Shown piece after piece: positions 18,065 to 27,274 of a stretch of 64,000 nt of DNA. Position 1 is the stretch's first letter. Every line of letters starts with the position of its first letter. Both the position numbers and the translations under genes were made by a program. This DNA comes from Streptomyces bacillaris (GTDB lineage Bacteria > Actinomycetota > Actinomycetes > Streptomycetales > Streptomycetaceae): the NCBI RefSeq assembly GCF_003268675.1, contig NZ_CP029378.1, positions 7,130,001 to 7,194,000 on the forward strand, in the 5' to 3' direction. The notes beneath the pieces were generated by a model. It saw only the letters and a list, made by a program, of their open reading frames with translations. It was not told where the DNA came from and searched no databases.

Positions 18065-18487
18065 ATGCTCGAGAACGACGCCCTTCGCATTCTCGACCGG
18101 ATGGAATGCCTTCGTCTGCTGGCCAAGGTGCCGCTCGGCCGGGTCGTGTACACCCGGCAGGCGCTGCCCGCGGTCCTCCCGGTCAACTTCTTCCTGGACG
18201 AGGACGACTCCGTTCTGCTGTACACCTCGGCGGTCTCTGACCTCGTGCAGGCCATTGATGGTGCCGTGGTCGCTTTCGAGGCGGACGAGTTCACCATGGC
18301 GACCCGGTCGGGCTGGAGCGTGGTCGTCACCGGTCGGGCCGGCGTGGTGGCCGAGCCCGACGAGCACGAACGGCTCTCGCGGTCCGGCCCGCATTCCTGG
18401 ATGCCCGTACGTGACGGTGTCTTCGTGCGCATCGAGTCCGAGTTGGTCACGGGACGCGAGATCACAGGCACGCGTACGGTCGGCTGA
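18065..18487 (+). CDS. Pyridoxamine 5'-phosphate oxidase-fold protein
   Basis: The 140-residue protein has the PPOX split-barrel pattern: LAKVPLGRVVYTRQALPAVLPVNFFLDEDDSVLLYT, then AVVAFEADEF, GWSVVVTGRAGVV and a C-terminal VFVRIESELVTGREI. These small proteins bind flavin, F420 or heme; the cofactor here is unknown. The ATG at 18065 is chosen because the conserved region begins soon after, although the ribosome site is weak. A close paralogue is at 29190. The palindrome upstream places it in the hypoxia regulon. Confidence 0.8.
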   Translation: MLENDALRILDRMECLRLLAKVPLGRVVYTRQALPAVLPVNFFLDEDDSVLLYTSAVSDLVQAIDGAVVAFEADEFTMATRSGWSVVVTGRAGVVAEPDEHERLSRSGPHSWMPVRDGVFVRIESELVTGREITGTRTVG

Positions 18488-18569
18488 GGCGGAAGCCGCG
18501 AGCGTTGCCGCATGCCTGTCCGCTCTGCGAAGCCGACCGGACACGGTCGACCGGGTGAGGCGGCCCTCC

Positions 18570-19214
18570 CACCGGAGACTGCCGACCTGGGCATGGGGGC
18601 GGCGCGGCGCACGCGGGGTGCGGCTGCCCTCGGGGCCGTACCCGGACCGGATCAGCGACTGCGGGCACCGCTGCTGCAATCCGCTCACCGCCGCCGCAGA
18701 TCCATCCCTTCCATCGCCCGGTGCAGCATGGAGGTGCGTATCCCGTACGAGGTCGCTGTGAGCAACACGTGTTGCAGCGTTAGGCCTGTCCTCGGCCCGT
18801 CCTTGTGCCGGTCCCGCGCCGTCCACAACAGCGCTACCTGCGAGTGGTGTTCGAAGTGCAGGGCAGGAAGGTGCGGCACGGGTAGCTGACCGGTGAAGTC
18901 CCGTATCGGAATGCGACCGGACGCGTCCGGGGCTCCCACCGCGTAGACGGGGAGGCCGTACCCGGAGTCGAGCCCTGGGGCGGTGAGCAGCGGTGCGCAT
19001 CCGCCGTGCGGCCGGGGCGGGAGGCGTTACGGACCTCGCCCGCCTCGGTCAACCGCAGCAGACGCCTGGTCCCTACGATGCCGGTGACCTCGAGGCGCGC
19101 GCCCTGCGCGTGCGCCTCAGTGATCATCTCTGTCACGATCGCTTCAAGGGCGTGGCCACCGCCGCGGCCAGCAGGGTCTGGACGGCGGTGGCATCGATTT
19201 CCCGCGTCCTCATG
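18570..19214 (-). pseudogene. Decayed Acg-type nitroreductase
   Basis: The minus strand begins with MRTREIDATAVQTLLAAAVATP at ATG 19214, typical of Acg-family nitroreductase-fold proteins, but stops after RS. A second frame carries AIVTEMITEAHAQGARLEVTGIVGTRRLLRLTEAGEV, a third has YGLPVYAVGAPDASGRIPIRDF...HSQVALLWTARD...LLTATSYGIRTSMLH, and a fourth piece has LIRSGYGPEG. A large internal part, including the usual SIHNTQPW segment, is missing. Thus there is an internal deletion plus frameshifts. Acg (Rv2032) is a DosR-regulon member in M. tuberculosis, so a decayed copy here fits the island. Confidence 0.75.
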
Positions 19215-19331
19215 GCGGCTCTCCTTCGCAGGCTCACGTGTGTCACTCACCCTGCGGCACGCGGGTTGGTCGCCCCTCCCTGCGCGCCACACGGCCCTGA
19301 ACCGTGGCCCGCCGGGGCCAGGGACAGGGTG

Positions 19332-19345
19332 GGGCCGACCAGTAC
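19332..19345 (-). promoter_or_regulatory. Weak DevR/OsdR-type palindrome
   Basis: GGGCCGACCAGTAC matches about 11 of 14 positions of the recurring operator. It sits 117 bases upstream of the decayed nitroreductase start, so the control element may have outlived the gene. Confidence 0.35.
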
Positions 19346-19498
19346 AACCCGGACGGACCGCAGGAGTGCGCAGGGCAAGAACCTCCGCAGGCGGCTCGTC
19401 AAGCAGCTACCGGTGGTTGGCGACGACGGCCGCTCCTCGCCGCCGGGTCTCCCTCACTGATCGGGTCGTCGACACCACGACCCTCGCACCGCCTGCGC

Positions 19499-20704
19499 TC
19501 ATGCTTCCGTGTGGGCCAGCCACAGGTCGGGGCCGAAGACCTCGTAGCGGATGTGGCGCGCCGGGACGCCTGACTGGAGCAGCTGTGCCCTGACGGCCCG
19601 CATGAAGGGCAGGGAGCCGCAAAGGTAGACGTCGGTGTCGCCGGACGGGTTCAGCCCTTTGAGGTCCATCAGGCCGGAATGGGCGCCGGGCTCGGCAGCG
19701 GCGTTCTGCTCGTACCAGAACTCGGCGCGGGCGGCAGGCAGGTGACCGACCAGTCGGCGTGTGTCCGAGCGCAGGGCGTGGTCTGCCGGAGAACGGTCGG
19801 CGTGCAGCACTGTGATGGGGCGGGTGGCCCCGGTCGCCGCGAGGTGTTCGAGCATGCCGACCATCGGGGTGCAGCCGATGCCGGCCGAGACCAGCAGCAG
19901 AGGGCTGTCGGCCTCGTCGAGGACCACATCGCCGAACGGAGCGGACAGGGTGAGTTCGTCACCGGCCCCGACGGTGCGGTGCAACTGGGTGGACACCTCG
20001 CCCTCGGGCGCGCCGGACAGGCTCGCCACCCGTTTCACGGTGACCCGGCGCAGCTGGTCGCCGGGGGCGCCCGACAGGCTGTACTGGCGCACCTGGTGTA
20101 TGCCGTCGGGCATCCGCACCCTGACGCTGACGTACTGGCCGGCGCGGGCGGGTGGCACGGGACCCTCGTCGGCCGGGCGCAGCAGGAAGGAGACCACGTC
20201 GGGGGTCTCCTCGCGCCGTTCCACCACCGTCCACCGCCGCCAGGGGTGACGGGGGTCGATCTGCGCCTCCTGATAGAGACGGGCTTCCTGGGCGATCAGG
20301 GCGCCGGCCATGAGCCAGTACACCTCGTCCCAAGCGGCGGCCACCTGCGGCGTGACCGCTTCGCCGAGCACCTCCGCGATGGCACGGAAGAGGTACTTGT
20401 GGACGATCGTGTACTGGTCCTCGGTCACACCGAGCGCGGCATGCTTGTGGGCGATCCGGGAAAGCAGCGCGTCCGGCCTGGTGTCGGGATCGGCGAGCAG
20501 CGCCTGCGCGAAGGCGGCGATGGAACCGGCGAGAGCACGGCGCTGACCACCGCTGGCCTGGTTGCCGCGGTTGAACAGCCCGTCCAGCAGTTCGGGCTGC
20601 TCGGCGAACATGGTGCCGTAGAACCGAGCCGTGATCTCGTCCAGAGCCCCGCCGACGGCGGGCAGGGTTGCGCGGACGACGGCGGCCGAATCGGGCGAAA
20701 GCAT
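19499..20704 (-). CDS. hmp: Flavohemoglobin (nitric oxide dioxygenase)
   Basis: The 401-residue protein starts at ATG 20704 after GAGGAG. Residues 1-135 are the globin (RIAHKHAALGVTEDQYTIVHKYLFRAI, with the heme His in the HKH segment). A ferredoxin-reductase FAD domain follows with the RQYSLSG motif. The NAD(P)H domain has GIGCTPM and YLCGSLPFMRAV, and the protein ends in YEVFGPD. It oxidises NO to nitrate using O2 and NAD(P)H, protecting respiration. Two near-perfect operator palindromes lie upstream at 20777 and 20799, giving strong evidence that it belongs to the hypoxia/NO regulon. Confidence 0.93.
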   Translation of the reverse strand: MLSPDSAAVVRATLPAVGGALDEITARFYGTMFAEQPELLDGLFNRGNQASGGQRRALAGSIAAFAQALLADPDTRPDALLSRIAHKHAALGVTEDQYTIVHKYLFRAIAEVLGEAVTPQVAAAWDEVYWLMAGALIAQEARLYQEAQIDPRHPWRRWTVVERREETPDVVSFLLRPADEGPVPPARAGQYVSVRVRMPDGIHQVRQYSLSGAPGDQLRRVTVKRVASLSGAPEGEVSTQLHRTVGAGDELTLSAPFGDVVLDEADSPLLLVSAGIGCTPMVGMLEHLAATGATRPITVLHADRSPADHALRSDTRRLVGHLPAARAEFWYEQNAAAEPGAHSGLMDLKGLNPSGDTDVYLCGSLPFMRAVRAQLLQSGVPARHIRYEVFGPDLWLAHTEA

Positions 20705-20776
20705 GGGTCTCCTCGACAAGGTGGTGTGCAGGGGAACTGTGCTCACCATCCTGGCGGTCCCGGTGCGGGGCCAGAT

Positions 20777-20812
20777 GGGCCGATCGGCCTTCCCTGTGGG
20801 GCCGATCGGCTC
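20777..20812 (-). promoter_or_regulatory. Tandem DevR/OsdR-type palindromes upstream of hmp
   Basis: GGGCCGATCGGCCT (20777-20790) and GGGCCGATCGGCTC (20799-20812) share the core GGCCGATCGGC and start 22 bases apart. The near one ends 72 bases from the hmp start. They are the most symmetrical copies in the window. Confidence 0.7.
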
Positions 20813-21224
20813 GGGGCCCCGGAGGTCAGGCAACGGACCGGCCGGCCGGGCGCGCGAGCGCGTCGGCCCTACCGCTCCTCGTCCGGAACGGGCCGTGCGT
20901 CCTCGCGTCCACTGCCCCCGGCAGAACACGCCGGTGGCGGGCGATGCGGGGCCCTGGTTCGAGTGGAGCTCCTGGTGGCGCGGTTCGTAGCCGAGGACGA
21001 GGCTCCCGACCCAGATCGCGCCTGTAGCAGCCGGTGGACGAACACCACCGCCACCAGCATCCCGATCCGATCTGGTCTGTGCGTCGGCCGGACGCGGCGT
21101 CAGGGGCGAGCGCGGGCCCGCGCTTCACGCCACCCGTTCGGCTCCGGAGCGAAGACTGCCGCCGGCCGGCTCGCCCCACCGCGCCCGGTATCTGTCCGTG
21201 GGAGGCCGAAGGTCCCGCCGATCG

Positions 21225-21238
21225 GGGCCGCACGGGAC
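21225..21238 (+). promoter_or_regulatory. Weak DevR/OsdR-type palindrome upstream of pflB
   Basis: GGGCCGCACGGGAC keeps the left arm of the recurring operator and 10 of 14 positions. It overlaps a CCGATCGGGG sequence just before it and ends 88 bases upstream of the pflB start. Confidence 0.4.
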
Positions 21239-21326
21239 ACGCCCGGTGCCCTGACCGGCACTGCCCGCCACCGGCCCGTACGGCGAGCATCGGCAGTGAC
21301 GAGACCGTCCGACGAGAGGACCTGCG

Positions 21327-23585
21327 ATGACCGCGACGGTGACAGCCGCCCCCCGGACCGCCGACGCCTGGCGGCAGTTCACGGGGAGCGGGTGGCGTGC
21401 GCGTATCGACGTGCGTGATTTCATCCAGGCCAACTACACGCCCTACGAAGGCGACGCCGCCTTCCTGGCGGGTGCCACGGACCGCACACGGGCGGTATGG
21501 GAGAAGGTCAGCGCGCTGTTCCCCGAGGAGCGCCGCAAGGGCATCCTCGACGTGGACACCGCCACCCCCTCCACCATCACCTCGCACGCCCCCGGCTGGA
21601 TCGACCGCGACCGCGAGCTGATCGTCGGCCTGCAGACCGACGCGCCGCTGAAGCGGGCGATCATGCCCAACGGCGGTCTGCGCATGGTGGAGAACGGGCT
21701 GAAGGCGTACGGCTACGAGCCGGACCCGTTCGTGACGCGGGTGTTCGACACGTACCGCAAGACCCACAACGCCGGCGTGTTCGACGCCTACACCCCGGCG
21801 ATGCGCGCCGCCCGCAGGGTCGGCATCATCACCGGCCTGCCGGACGCCTACGGCCGTGGCCGGATCATCGGGGACTACCGGCGCGTCGCCCTCTACGGCA
21901 CCGACCGGCTCATCGAGGCCAAGCACGCCGAACGCGCCGGTCTCGACGGCAGGCCGTCCACCGCCGACGTCATCCGCGACCGGGAGGAACTCGCCGAACA
22001 GATCCGGGCGCTGGGCGAGCTGACGGCGATGGCGGCCACGTACGGCTGTGACGTCAGCCGTCCTGCGGCCACCGCGCACGAGGCCGTGCAATGGCTCTAC
22101 CTCGGCTACCTGGCCGCCGTGAAGGAGCAGAACGGCGCGGCGATGTCGCTCGGCCGGACCTCCACTTTCCTGGACGTCTACCTCCAGCGCGATCTGGACG
22201 CAGGACTCCTCGACGAGACGCGCGCCCAGGAACTGATCGACGACTTCGTCATCAAGCTCCGCATCGTCCGTTTCCTGCGCACCCCTGAGTACGACGCGCT
22301 GTTCTCCGGCGACCCGACCTGGGTGACGGAGTCCATCGGTGGCATCGGTGCCGACGGCCGCCCGCTGGTCACCCGCACCTCCTTCCGTTTCCTGCAGACC
22401 CTGTACAACCTCGGTCCCGCCCCGGAACCGAACCTGACCGTGCTGTGGTCCTCGCGACTTCCGGACGGCTTCAAGGAGTTCTGCGCACAGGTGTCCATCG
22501 ACACCAGCGCCGTCCAGTACGAGTCGGACGACCTGATGCGCGAGCGCACCGGCGACGACACGGCGATCGCCTGCTGCGTCTCCGCCATGGTGGTGGGCAG
22601 GCAGATGCAGTTCTTCGGAGCCCGCGTCAACCTCGCCAAGGCACTGCTGTACGCCGTCAACGGCGGCCAGGACGAGATGACCGGCGACCAGATCGCCCCC
22701 GAGACGGCGCCGCTGACCGGTGAGTACCTCGACTACGACGAGCTGTCGGCGGCGTACGACCGCGTCCTGGACTGGCTCGCGCAGACGTACGTCGACGCGC
22801 TCAACGTCATCCACTACATGCACGACAAGTACGCCTACGAGCGCATCGAGATGGCGCTGCACGACTACCCCGTCCACCGCTTCATGGCCTGCGGCATCGC
22901 CGGCCTGTCCGTCGCCGTGGACAGCCTGTCCGCCGTCAAGCACGCCCGTGTCAAGGTCTTCCGCGACCGGACGGGGCTGGCCGTGGATTTCCGGACCGAG
23001 GGGGAATTCCCGGTGTACGGAAACAACGACGACCGTGCCGACAGCATCGCCGTCGACCTGGTGGAGTCGTTCATGGCGAAGGTGCGAAAGCACCCCGCCT
23101 ACCGCGACGCGGAGCACACCCAGTCCGTGCTGACCATCACCTCCAACGTCGTGTACGGCAAGCACACGGGCAACACTCCTGACGGCCGGCGCGCCGGGCA
23201 GCCCTTCGCTCCCGGCGCCAACCCGATGAACGGCCGAGACAAGCACGGAGTGGCCGCCTCCGCCCTCTCGGTGGCCAAGCTCCCCTACGACGCCGCACGG
23301 GACGGCATCTCCCTGACCACCACGATCACCCCGGAAGGGCTGGGGCACGTCCCCGGGGAACGGGCCGGCCACCTGGTCGGCATCCTCGACGCCTACGTGT
23401 CCGCGGGCGGCTTCCACATGAACGTCAACGTGTTGAGCCGGGCCGTGCTGGAGGACGCCATGGAGCACCCGGAGAACTACCCCGAGCTGACCGTCAGGGT
23501 CTCCGGCTACGCGGTGAACTTCGTCCGCCTGACCCGCGAGCAGCAGCTCGACGTGATCAGCCGCACCTTCCACGGCGCACTGTGA
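21327..23585 (+). CDS. pflB: Formate C-acetyltransferase (pyruvate formate-lyase)
   Basis: The 752-residue protein has the length and motifs of PFL. The catalytic Cys-Cys pair is Cys416-Cys417 (DTAIACCVSAM), and the C-terminal glycyl-radical loop is VRVSGYA with Gly727. Conserved stretches include AIMPNGGLRMVENGLKAYGY, TPDGRRAGQPFAPGANPM and GGFHMNVNVL. It splits pyruvate plus CoA into acetyl-CoA and formate in the cytosol and only works without oxygen because the radical is destroyed by O2. The start follows GAGAGGA. The activase gene overlaps its stop. Output would feed AdhE at 12.2-14.9 kb. Confidence 0.96.
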   Translation: MTATVTAAPRTADAWRQFTGSGWRARIDVRDFIQANYTPYEGDAAFLAGATDRTRAVWEKVSALFPEERRKGILDVDTATPSTITSHAPGWIDRDRELIVGLQTDAPLKRAIMPNGGLRMVENGLKAYGYEPDPFVTRVFDTYRKTHNAGVFDAYTPAMRAARRVGIITGLPDAYGRGRIIGDYRRVALYGTDRLIEAKHAERAGLDGRPSTADVIRDREELAEQIRALGELTAMAATYGCDVSRPAATAHEAVQWLYLGYLAAVKEQNGAAMSLGRTSTFLDVYLQRDLDAGLLDETRAQELIDDFVIKLRIVRFLRTPEYDALFSGDPTWVTESIGGIGADGRPLVTRTSFRFLQTLYNLGPAPEPNLTVLWSSRLPDGFKEFCAQVSIDTSAVQYESDDLMRERTGDDTAIACCVSAMVVGRQMQFFGARVNLAKALLYAVNGGQDEMTGDQIAPETAPLTGEYLDYDELSAAYDRVLDWLAQTYVDALNVIHYMHDKYAYERIEMALHDYPVHRFMACGIAGLSVAVDSLSAVKHARVKVFRDRTGLAVDFRTEGEFPVYGNNDDRADSIAVDLVESFMAKVRKHPAYRDAEHTQSVLTITSNVVYGKHTGNTPDGRRAGQPFAPGANPMNGRDKHGVAASALSVAKLPYDAARDGISLTTTITPEGLGHVPGERAGHLVGILDAYVSAGGFHMNVNVLSRAVLEDAMEHPENYPELTVRVSGYAVNFVRLTREQQLDVISRTFHGAL

Positions 23586-24319
23586 GCACCTTGACGACAG
23601 GCCGGATCCACTCCTGGGACCTGTCCACCGGCGTGGACGGTCCCGGGACCCGGTTCGTGCTCTTCGTGAGCGGCTGCCCGCTGCGCTGCCTGTACTGCGC
23701 CAATCCCGACACCTGGCACATGCGCGACGGACGGGAGGCCACCGTCGACGAGGTGATGGCTGAGATCGGCAAGCTCCGGGGCTTCATCACCACAGCGGGG
23801 GGCGGGGTCACCGTCACCGGTGGTGAACCTCTGCTCCAGTCGACCTTCACCGCGGCGGTCCTGCGCCGCTGCAAGCAGGCCGGTCTGCACACCGCCCTCG
23901 ACACCTCGGGCCTCCTGGGGGCCCGGGCCTCGGACGAGCTCCTCGCCGATACCGATCTGGTGCTCCTCGACATCAAGTCCTTCGACATCACCACCTACAG
24001 GAAGCTGACCGGCGGCGCACTCGCTCCCACCCTCAGCTTCGTGACCCGTCTGGAGACCCTGGGCAAGCGCGTGTGGATCAGGTACGTCCTGGTGCCCGGC
24101 TGGACCGACGACGAGATCGCCGTCGACGGACTCGCCGCGTTCCTCTCGGGCCTGGGCTGCGTGGAGCGGGTCGACGTCCTGCCGTTCCACAAGCTCGGCG
24201 CCGCCAAGTACGACGCACTGGACATCCCCTTCCCTCTGCGTGACACCCCGATACCCGACCCGGCGCTGGTGGACCGGGTACGGGGCCAGTTCCGTGAGCA
24301 CGGGCTCGTGGCCCACTGA
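23582..24319 (+). CDS. pflA: Pyruvate formate-lyase activating enzyme (radical SAM)
   Basis: The 245-residue protein has the radical SAM cluster motif CPLRCLYC (CxxxCxxC), the SAM-binding TVTGGEPLLQ, and an LVLLDIKSFD segment. It abstracts a hydrogen from PflB Gly727 to make the active radical. Its GTG start overlaps the pflB stop (GTGA), so both are translated together and the pairing is unambiguous. The length is the usual one for short activases lacking extra ferredoxin domains. Confidence 0.95.
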   Translation: MSTLTTGRIHSWDLSTGVDGPGTRFVLFVSGCPLRCLYCANPDTWHMRDGREATVDEVMAEIGKLRGFITTAGGGVTVTGGEPLLQSTFTAAVLRRCKQAGLHTALDTSGLLGARASDELLADTDLVLLDIKSFDITTYRKLTGGALAPTLSFVTRLETLGKRVWIRYVLVPGWTDDEIAVDGLAAFLSGLGCVERVDVLPFHKLGAAKYDALDIPFPLRDTPIPDPALVDRVRGQFREHGLVAH

Positions 24320-24333
24320 CGCGGGCGAAAATG

Positions 24334-24368
24334 GGGCCGACCGGCCCTGGTCCCGGGCTGTCCGGGAA
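24334..24368 (+). promoter_or_regulatory. DevR/OsdR-type palindromes upstream of the response regulator
   Basis: GGGCCGACCGGCCC (24334-24347) is a clear copy; a poor second copy GGGCTGTCCGGGAA starts 21 bases later. The first ends 64 bases before the chosen start at 24412, which suggests autoregulation. It also argues against an ATG at 24331, which lies inside the palindrome region. Confidence 0.6.
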
Positions 24369-24411
24369 GATGAGGATGTCGGCACAGGACCAGGCATACG
24401 AGGAGCGGTCG

Positions 24412-25104
24412 ATGGCGCACGGCGAGCAGGACGGCAGCACGGGGAGGCCGATCAGGGTGTTCCTCCTGGACGACCACGAGGTGGTACGGCGAGGGGTGCA
24501 CGACCTACTGGAGGACGAACCGGGCATCACGGTCATCGGAGAAGCGGCGACGGCGGAGCAGGCATTGGTGCGGGTCCCCGCCCTGCGCCCCGACGTGGCC
24601 GTCCTCGACGTGCGTCTGCCCGACGGCGACGGGGTGACCGTCTGCCGTGAACTGCGCTCGACGATACCGGACCTGGCCTGTCTGATGCTCACCTCCTTCG
24701 ACGACGAGGAGGCACTGCTGGACTCGATCATGGCGGGAGCCGCCGGGTACGTCCTGAAGCAGATCCAGGGATCGGACCTCGTCACGGCCGTGCGGACGGT
24801 GGCCCGTGGCCAGTCGCTGCTGGACGCGAGCGCCACGACCAAGCTCATGGCACGGCTGCGGGGCGGGCAGGCGGCCGAGGAGCCGGAGATGCTGCCGGGG
24901 CTGACCGACCGCGAGCGTGAGATTCTCGACCTGATCGGTGAAGGGCTGACCAACCGGCAGATCGGGCAGCGGCTGTACCTCGCGGAGAAGACGGTGAAGA
25001 ACCACATCTCCCGCCTGCTCGCCAAGCTGGGCGTGGAGCGCCGCGTCCAGGCCGCGGTCATCGCCACCCAGGCTCGCGACCGTATGCGACCCGACGGCCG
25101 CTGA
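24412..25104 (+). CDS. osdR: NarL/DevR-type response regulator (OsdR-like)
   Basis: The 230-residue regulator has a receiver domain (FLLDDHEVVRRG, phospho-acceptor Asp66 in AVLDVRLPDGDG, LTSF, and Lys in YVLKQ). A LuxR-type helix-turn-helix follows (LTDREREILDLIGEGLTNRQIGQRLYLAEKTVKNHISRLLAKL). The sequence closely follows DevR/DosR of mycobacteria and OsdR of S. coelicolor, which switch on dormancy genes under hypoxia or NO. ATG 24412 is chosen after GAGGAG; ATGs at 24370 and 24376 are alternatives. The sensor kinase gene follows 117 bases downstream. I infer that it binds the 14-bp palindromes found through this island. Confidence 0.9.
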   Translation: MAHGEQDGSTGRPIRVFLLDDHEVVRRGVHDLLEDEPGITVIGEAATAEQALVRVPALRPDVAVLDVRLPDGDGVTVCRELRSTIPDLACLMLTSFDDEEALLDSIMAGAAGYVLKQIQGSDLVTAVRTVARGQSLLDASATTKLMARLRGGQAAEEPEMLPGLTDREREILDLIGEGLTNRQIGQRLYLAEKTVKNHISRLLAKLGVERRVQAAVIATQARDRMRPDGR

Positions 25105-25221
25105 AGGCCGTCGCCCGGAACACCGCCGGCGGTCTCTTGTCCTCCTTCCTGTTCGAGCCGTTACTGTGGAGGCTGAACGGGCCAGTTGCCGACAGGCGGT
25201 GCGGCGTTGGAGGAGCAGCGG

Positions 25222-26979
25222 GTGGAGAGCGCCGAAGGAGCCCGCGAGGCTCGGGTACGGCTGCCGCAACTGCGGCTGGACGAGTTGCTGGAGGAGCTGC
25301 AGGCCCGGCTGGACGCGGCGCGCGGGACCCGGGACCGGGTTCACAGCCTCCTGGAGGCCGTGCTGTCGGTCGGCCGTGAGCTGGACCTGGAGCAGGCGCT
25401 GCGCAGTATCGTGGAGGCCGCGGCGGCCCTGGTCGACGCCGAGTACGCCGCGCTCGGAGTGATCGGCCCGGACGGCAAACGGCTGTCGGCTTTCCACACG
25501 GTGGGTGTGGACGAGGAACAGATCGCGAGGATCGGGCCCTACCCGGAAGGCCACGGCATCCTGGGCGAGCTCATCCGCCACCCGGAGCCGTTGCGACTGC
25601 CCAAGCTCTCCGAGCACCCGGCCTCCTACGGCTTCCCGGCCGACCACCCGCCGATGAACACCTTCCTCGGCGTCCCCATCCGGGTGCGCGATCACGTCTT
25701 CGGGAACCTGTACCTGACGGAGAAGCGCGGTGGGCAGCAGTTCGACGAGGACGACGAGTCGGTGCTCGCCACGCTGGCCGTGGCGGCCGGCGTGGCGATC
25801 GACAACGCCCGCCTCTACGAGGAGTCCCGGCTGCGGGAACGCTGGCTGCAGGCGAACGCGGAGATCACCCACACGTTGATGTCCGGTGCCGACCAGGGCG
25901 GGGTGCTGCCGCTGATCGCGGACCGGGCCAGGGAGATCACCGCTTCGGCCCTGAGCGTGGTGGCCATGCCGGTGAGCGGGACGGACACACTCGCCGTGGA
26001 ACTCGCGATAGGCCAGGAGGCCGACGCATGGCGGGGGGTCGTCCTGCCGGTGGAAGGCACTCTCGTCGGAAGGGCGTTCGTCCACCGCGCCCCTGTCAGC
26101 ACCGCGGACCTTTCACATGACTCCCCGCTCTCGGTCGGCCCGCCGCACTCCGACGGGCTGGGACCGGCCGTCGCCGTGCCCATCGGCTCGCGCGACGAGG
26201 CCCAGGGAGTGGTCCTGCTGGTCCGGCAGTCGGGCGGCCGGGAGTTCACCGGGAAGGAGACCGAGTCTCTCCAGGTCTTCGCCGCGCAGGCCGCCGTCGC
26301 GATGGAGCTGGCCGAACGCCGTCAGGACGCCGAGCAGATCGCCCTTCTGGAGGACCGCGACCGGATCGCACGCGACCTGCACGACTTGGCCATCCAGCGG
26401 CTCTTCGCCACCGGCATGACGCTGCAGAGTGCTGGGCGGCGGGTCCAGGACGGCGTGGCTTCCGAGCGCATCCTGCGGGCGGTGGACGACCTCGACGAAA
26501 CCATCAAGATCATCAGGTCGACGATCTTCGGCCTGCGCTCCCGCGACGACGAGTCGGCGCCCGGCCTGCGCTCCCGCGCGGTACGCGCGATCGGCGAGGC
26601 AGCTCCTCTTCTGGGCTTCGCCCCCAGCGTCCGCATGGAGGGCCTGCTCGACACGCACGTGCCCGGTCGGATCGCCGACCACGTCATGGCCGTCCTCACC
26701 GAGTCCCTGACCAACATCGCCCGGCACGCCCACGCCGACCGTGCCGACGTGGTGCTGGACACCGACGGCAAGCAGGTCCGCCTGATGGTCACGGACAACG
26801 GCGTCGGCATCCCGGCCGGAGGCCGCCGCAGTGGGCTGGCCAACATGGCGGAACGCGCACGGACGCTCGGTGGCGACATGGAGCTGGATAGTCCCGAAGG
26901 AACGGGGGCACGGCTGGTGTGGCACGCACCCCTGGGGCAGTCCTCTGACACGGTCCGCAGCACCCGGCCCGCCTCGTGA
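25222..26979 (+). CDS. osdK: GAF-GAF sensor histidine kinase (DevS/OsdK-like)
   Basis: The GTG at 25222 follows GGAGGAG, giving 585 residues, close to the length of mycobacterial DevS. An N-terminal coiled segment leads to GAF-A (EAAAALVDAEYAALGVIG... to VAIDNARLYEESR), then GAF-B, then a HisKA_3 dimer domain with phospho-acceptor His387 (RIARDLHDLAIQRLF) and an HATPase domain (DNGVGIP, SGLANMAERA). GAF-A contains FPADHPPMNTFLGVPIRVRD. In DevS and DosT a GAF-A histidine binds heme that senses O2, NO and CO, and His142 here is a candidate by position only. It pairs with the upstream regulator. Confidence 0.9.
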   Translation: MESAEGAREARVRLPQLRLDELLEELQARLDAARGTRDRVHSLLEAVLSVGRELDLEQALRSIVEAAAALVDAEYAALGVIGPDGKRLSAFHTVGVDEEQIARIGPYPEGHGILGELIRHPEPLRLPKLSEHPASYGFPADHPPMNTFLGVPIRVRDHVFGNLYLTEKRGGQQFDEDDESVLATLAVAAGVAIDNARLYEESRLRERWLQANAEITHTLMSGADQGGVLPLIADRAREITASALSVVAMPVSGTDTLAVELAIGQEADAWRGVVLPVEGTLVGRAFVHRAPVSTADLSHDSPLSVGPPHSDGLGPAVAVPIGSRDEAQGVVLLVRQSGGREFTGKETESLQVFAAQAAVAMELAERRQDAEQIALLEDRDRIARDLHDLAIQRLFATGMTLQSAGRRVQDGVASERILRAVDDLDETIKIIRSTIFGLRSRDDESAPGLRSRAVRAIGEAAPLLGFAPSVRMEGLLDTHVPGRIADHVMAVLTESLTNIARHAHADRADVVLDTDGKQVRLMVTDNGVGIPAGGRRSGLANMAERARTLGGDMELDSPEGTGARLVWHAPLGQSSDTVRSTRPAS

Positions 26980-26999
26980 GGGCGCGGGGCGGCAGCTGA

Positions 27000-27028
27000 G
27001 CGGCCCGCCAGTGCCTTCCGCGGGCCGC
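27000..27028 (+). terminator. Hairpin after the sensor kinase
   Basis: GCGGCCCGC and GCGGGCCGC form a perfect 9-bp stem around an 11-base loop, starting 20 bases after the kinase stop. Confidence 0.6.
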
Positions 27029-27140
27029 CGTCGAGCGGGGCCGACAGCTCGCCGGGCCGTCGCCTTACAGCGTGGCAGTCCCGGCGACGAGGGGCGAGGT
27101 CCCCTGGTGACCGGTGCCGCCGATGTGATGGCGATCGCCC

Positions 27141-27198
27141 ACGCCGAACGCCCCTTTTCCTGAGGGCCGTTCAGCCCATCGGCGTGGACCTTTGGCCT
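27141..27198 (+). promoter_or_regulatory. Three DevR/OsdR-type palindromes upstream of the DoxX gene
   Basis: ACGCCGAACGCCCC (27141), GGGCCGTTCAGCCC (27164) and TGGACCTTTGGCCT (27185) start 23 and 21 bases apart, about two helical turns each. The middle copy is the best. The last ends 76 bases before the DoxX-like start. Confidence 0.55.
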
Positions 27199-27274
27199 CG
27201 GGTGCCGGGTGGCGCGGTCCGGAAGGGTGAGCGGTGCCGGGAAGCACTCGGCCCGTGTCGAAGGGATCGCCGTC

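Noticed and set aside
24331..24411. Upstream ATGs (24331, 24370, 24376) as start of the response regulator
   Set aside because: The first lies in the operator palindrome region, and none has a ribosome site as good as that of ATG 24412.
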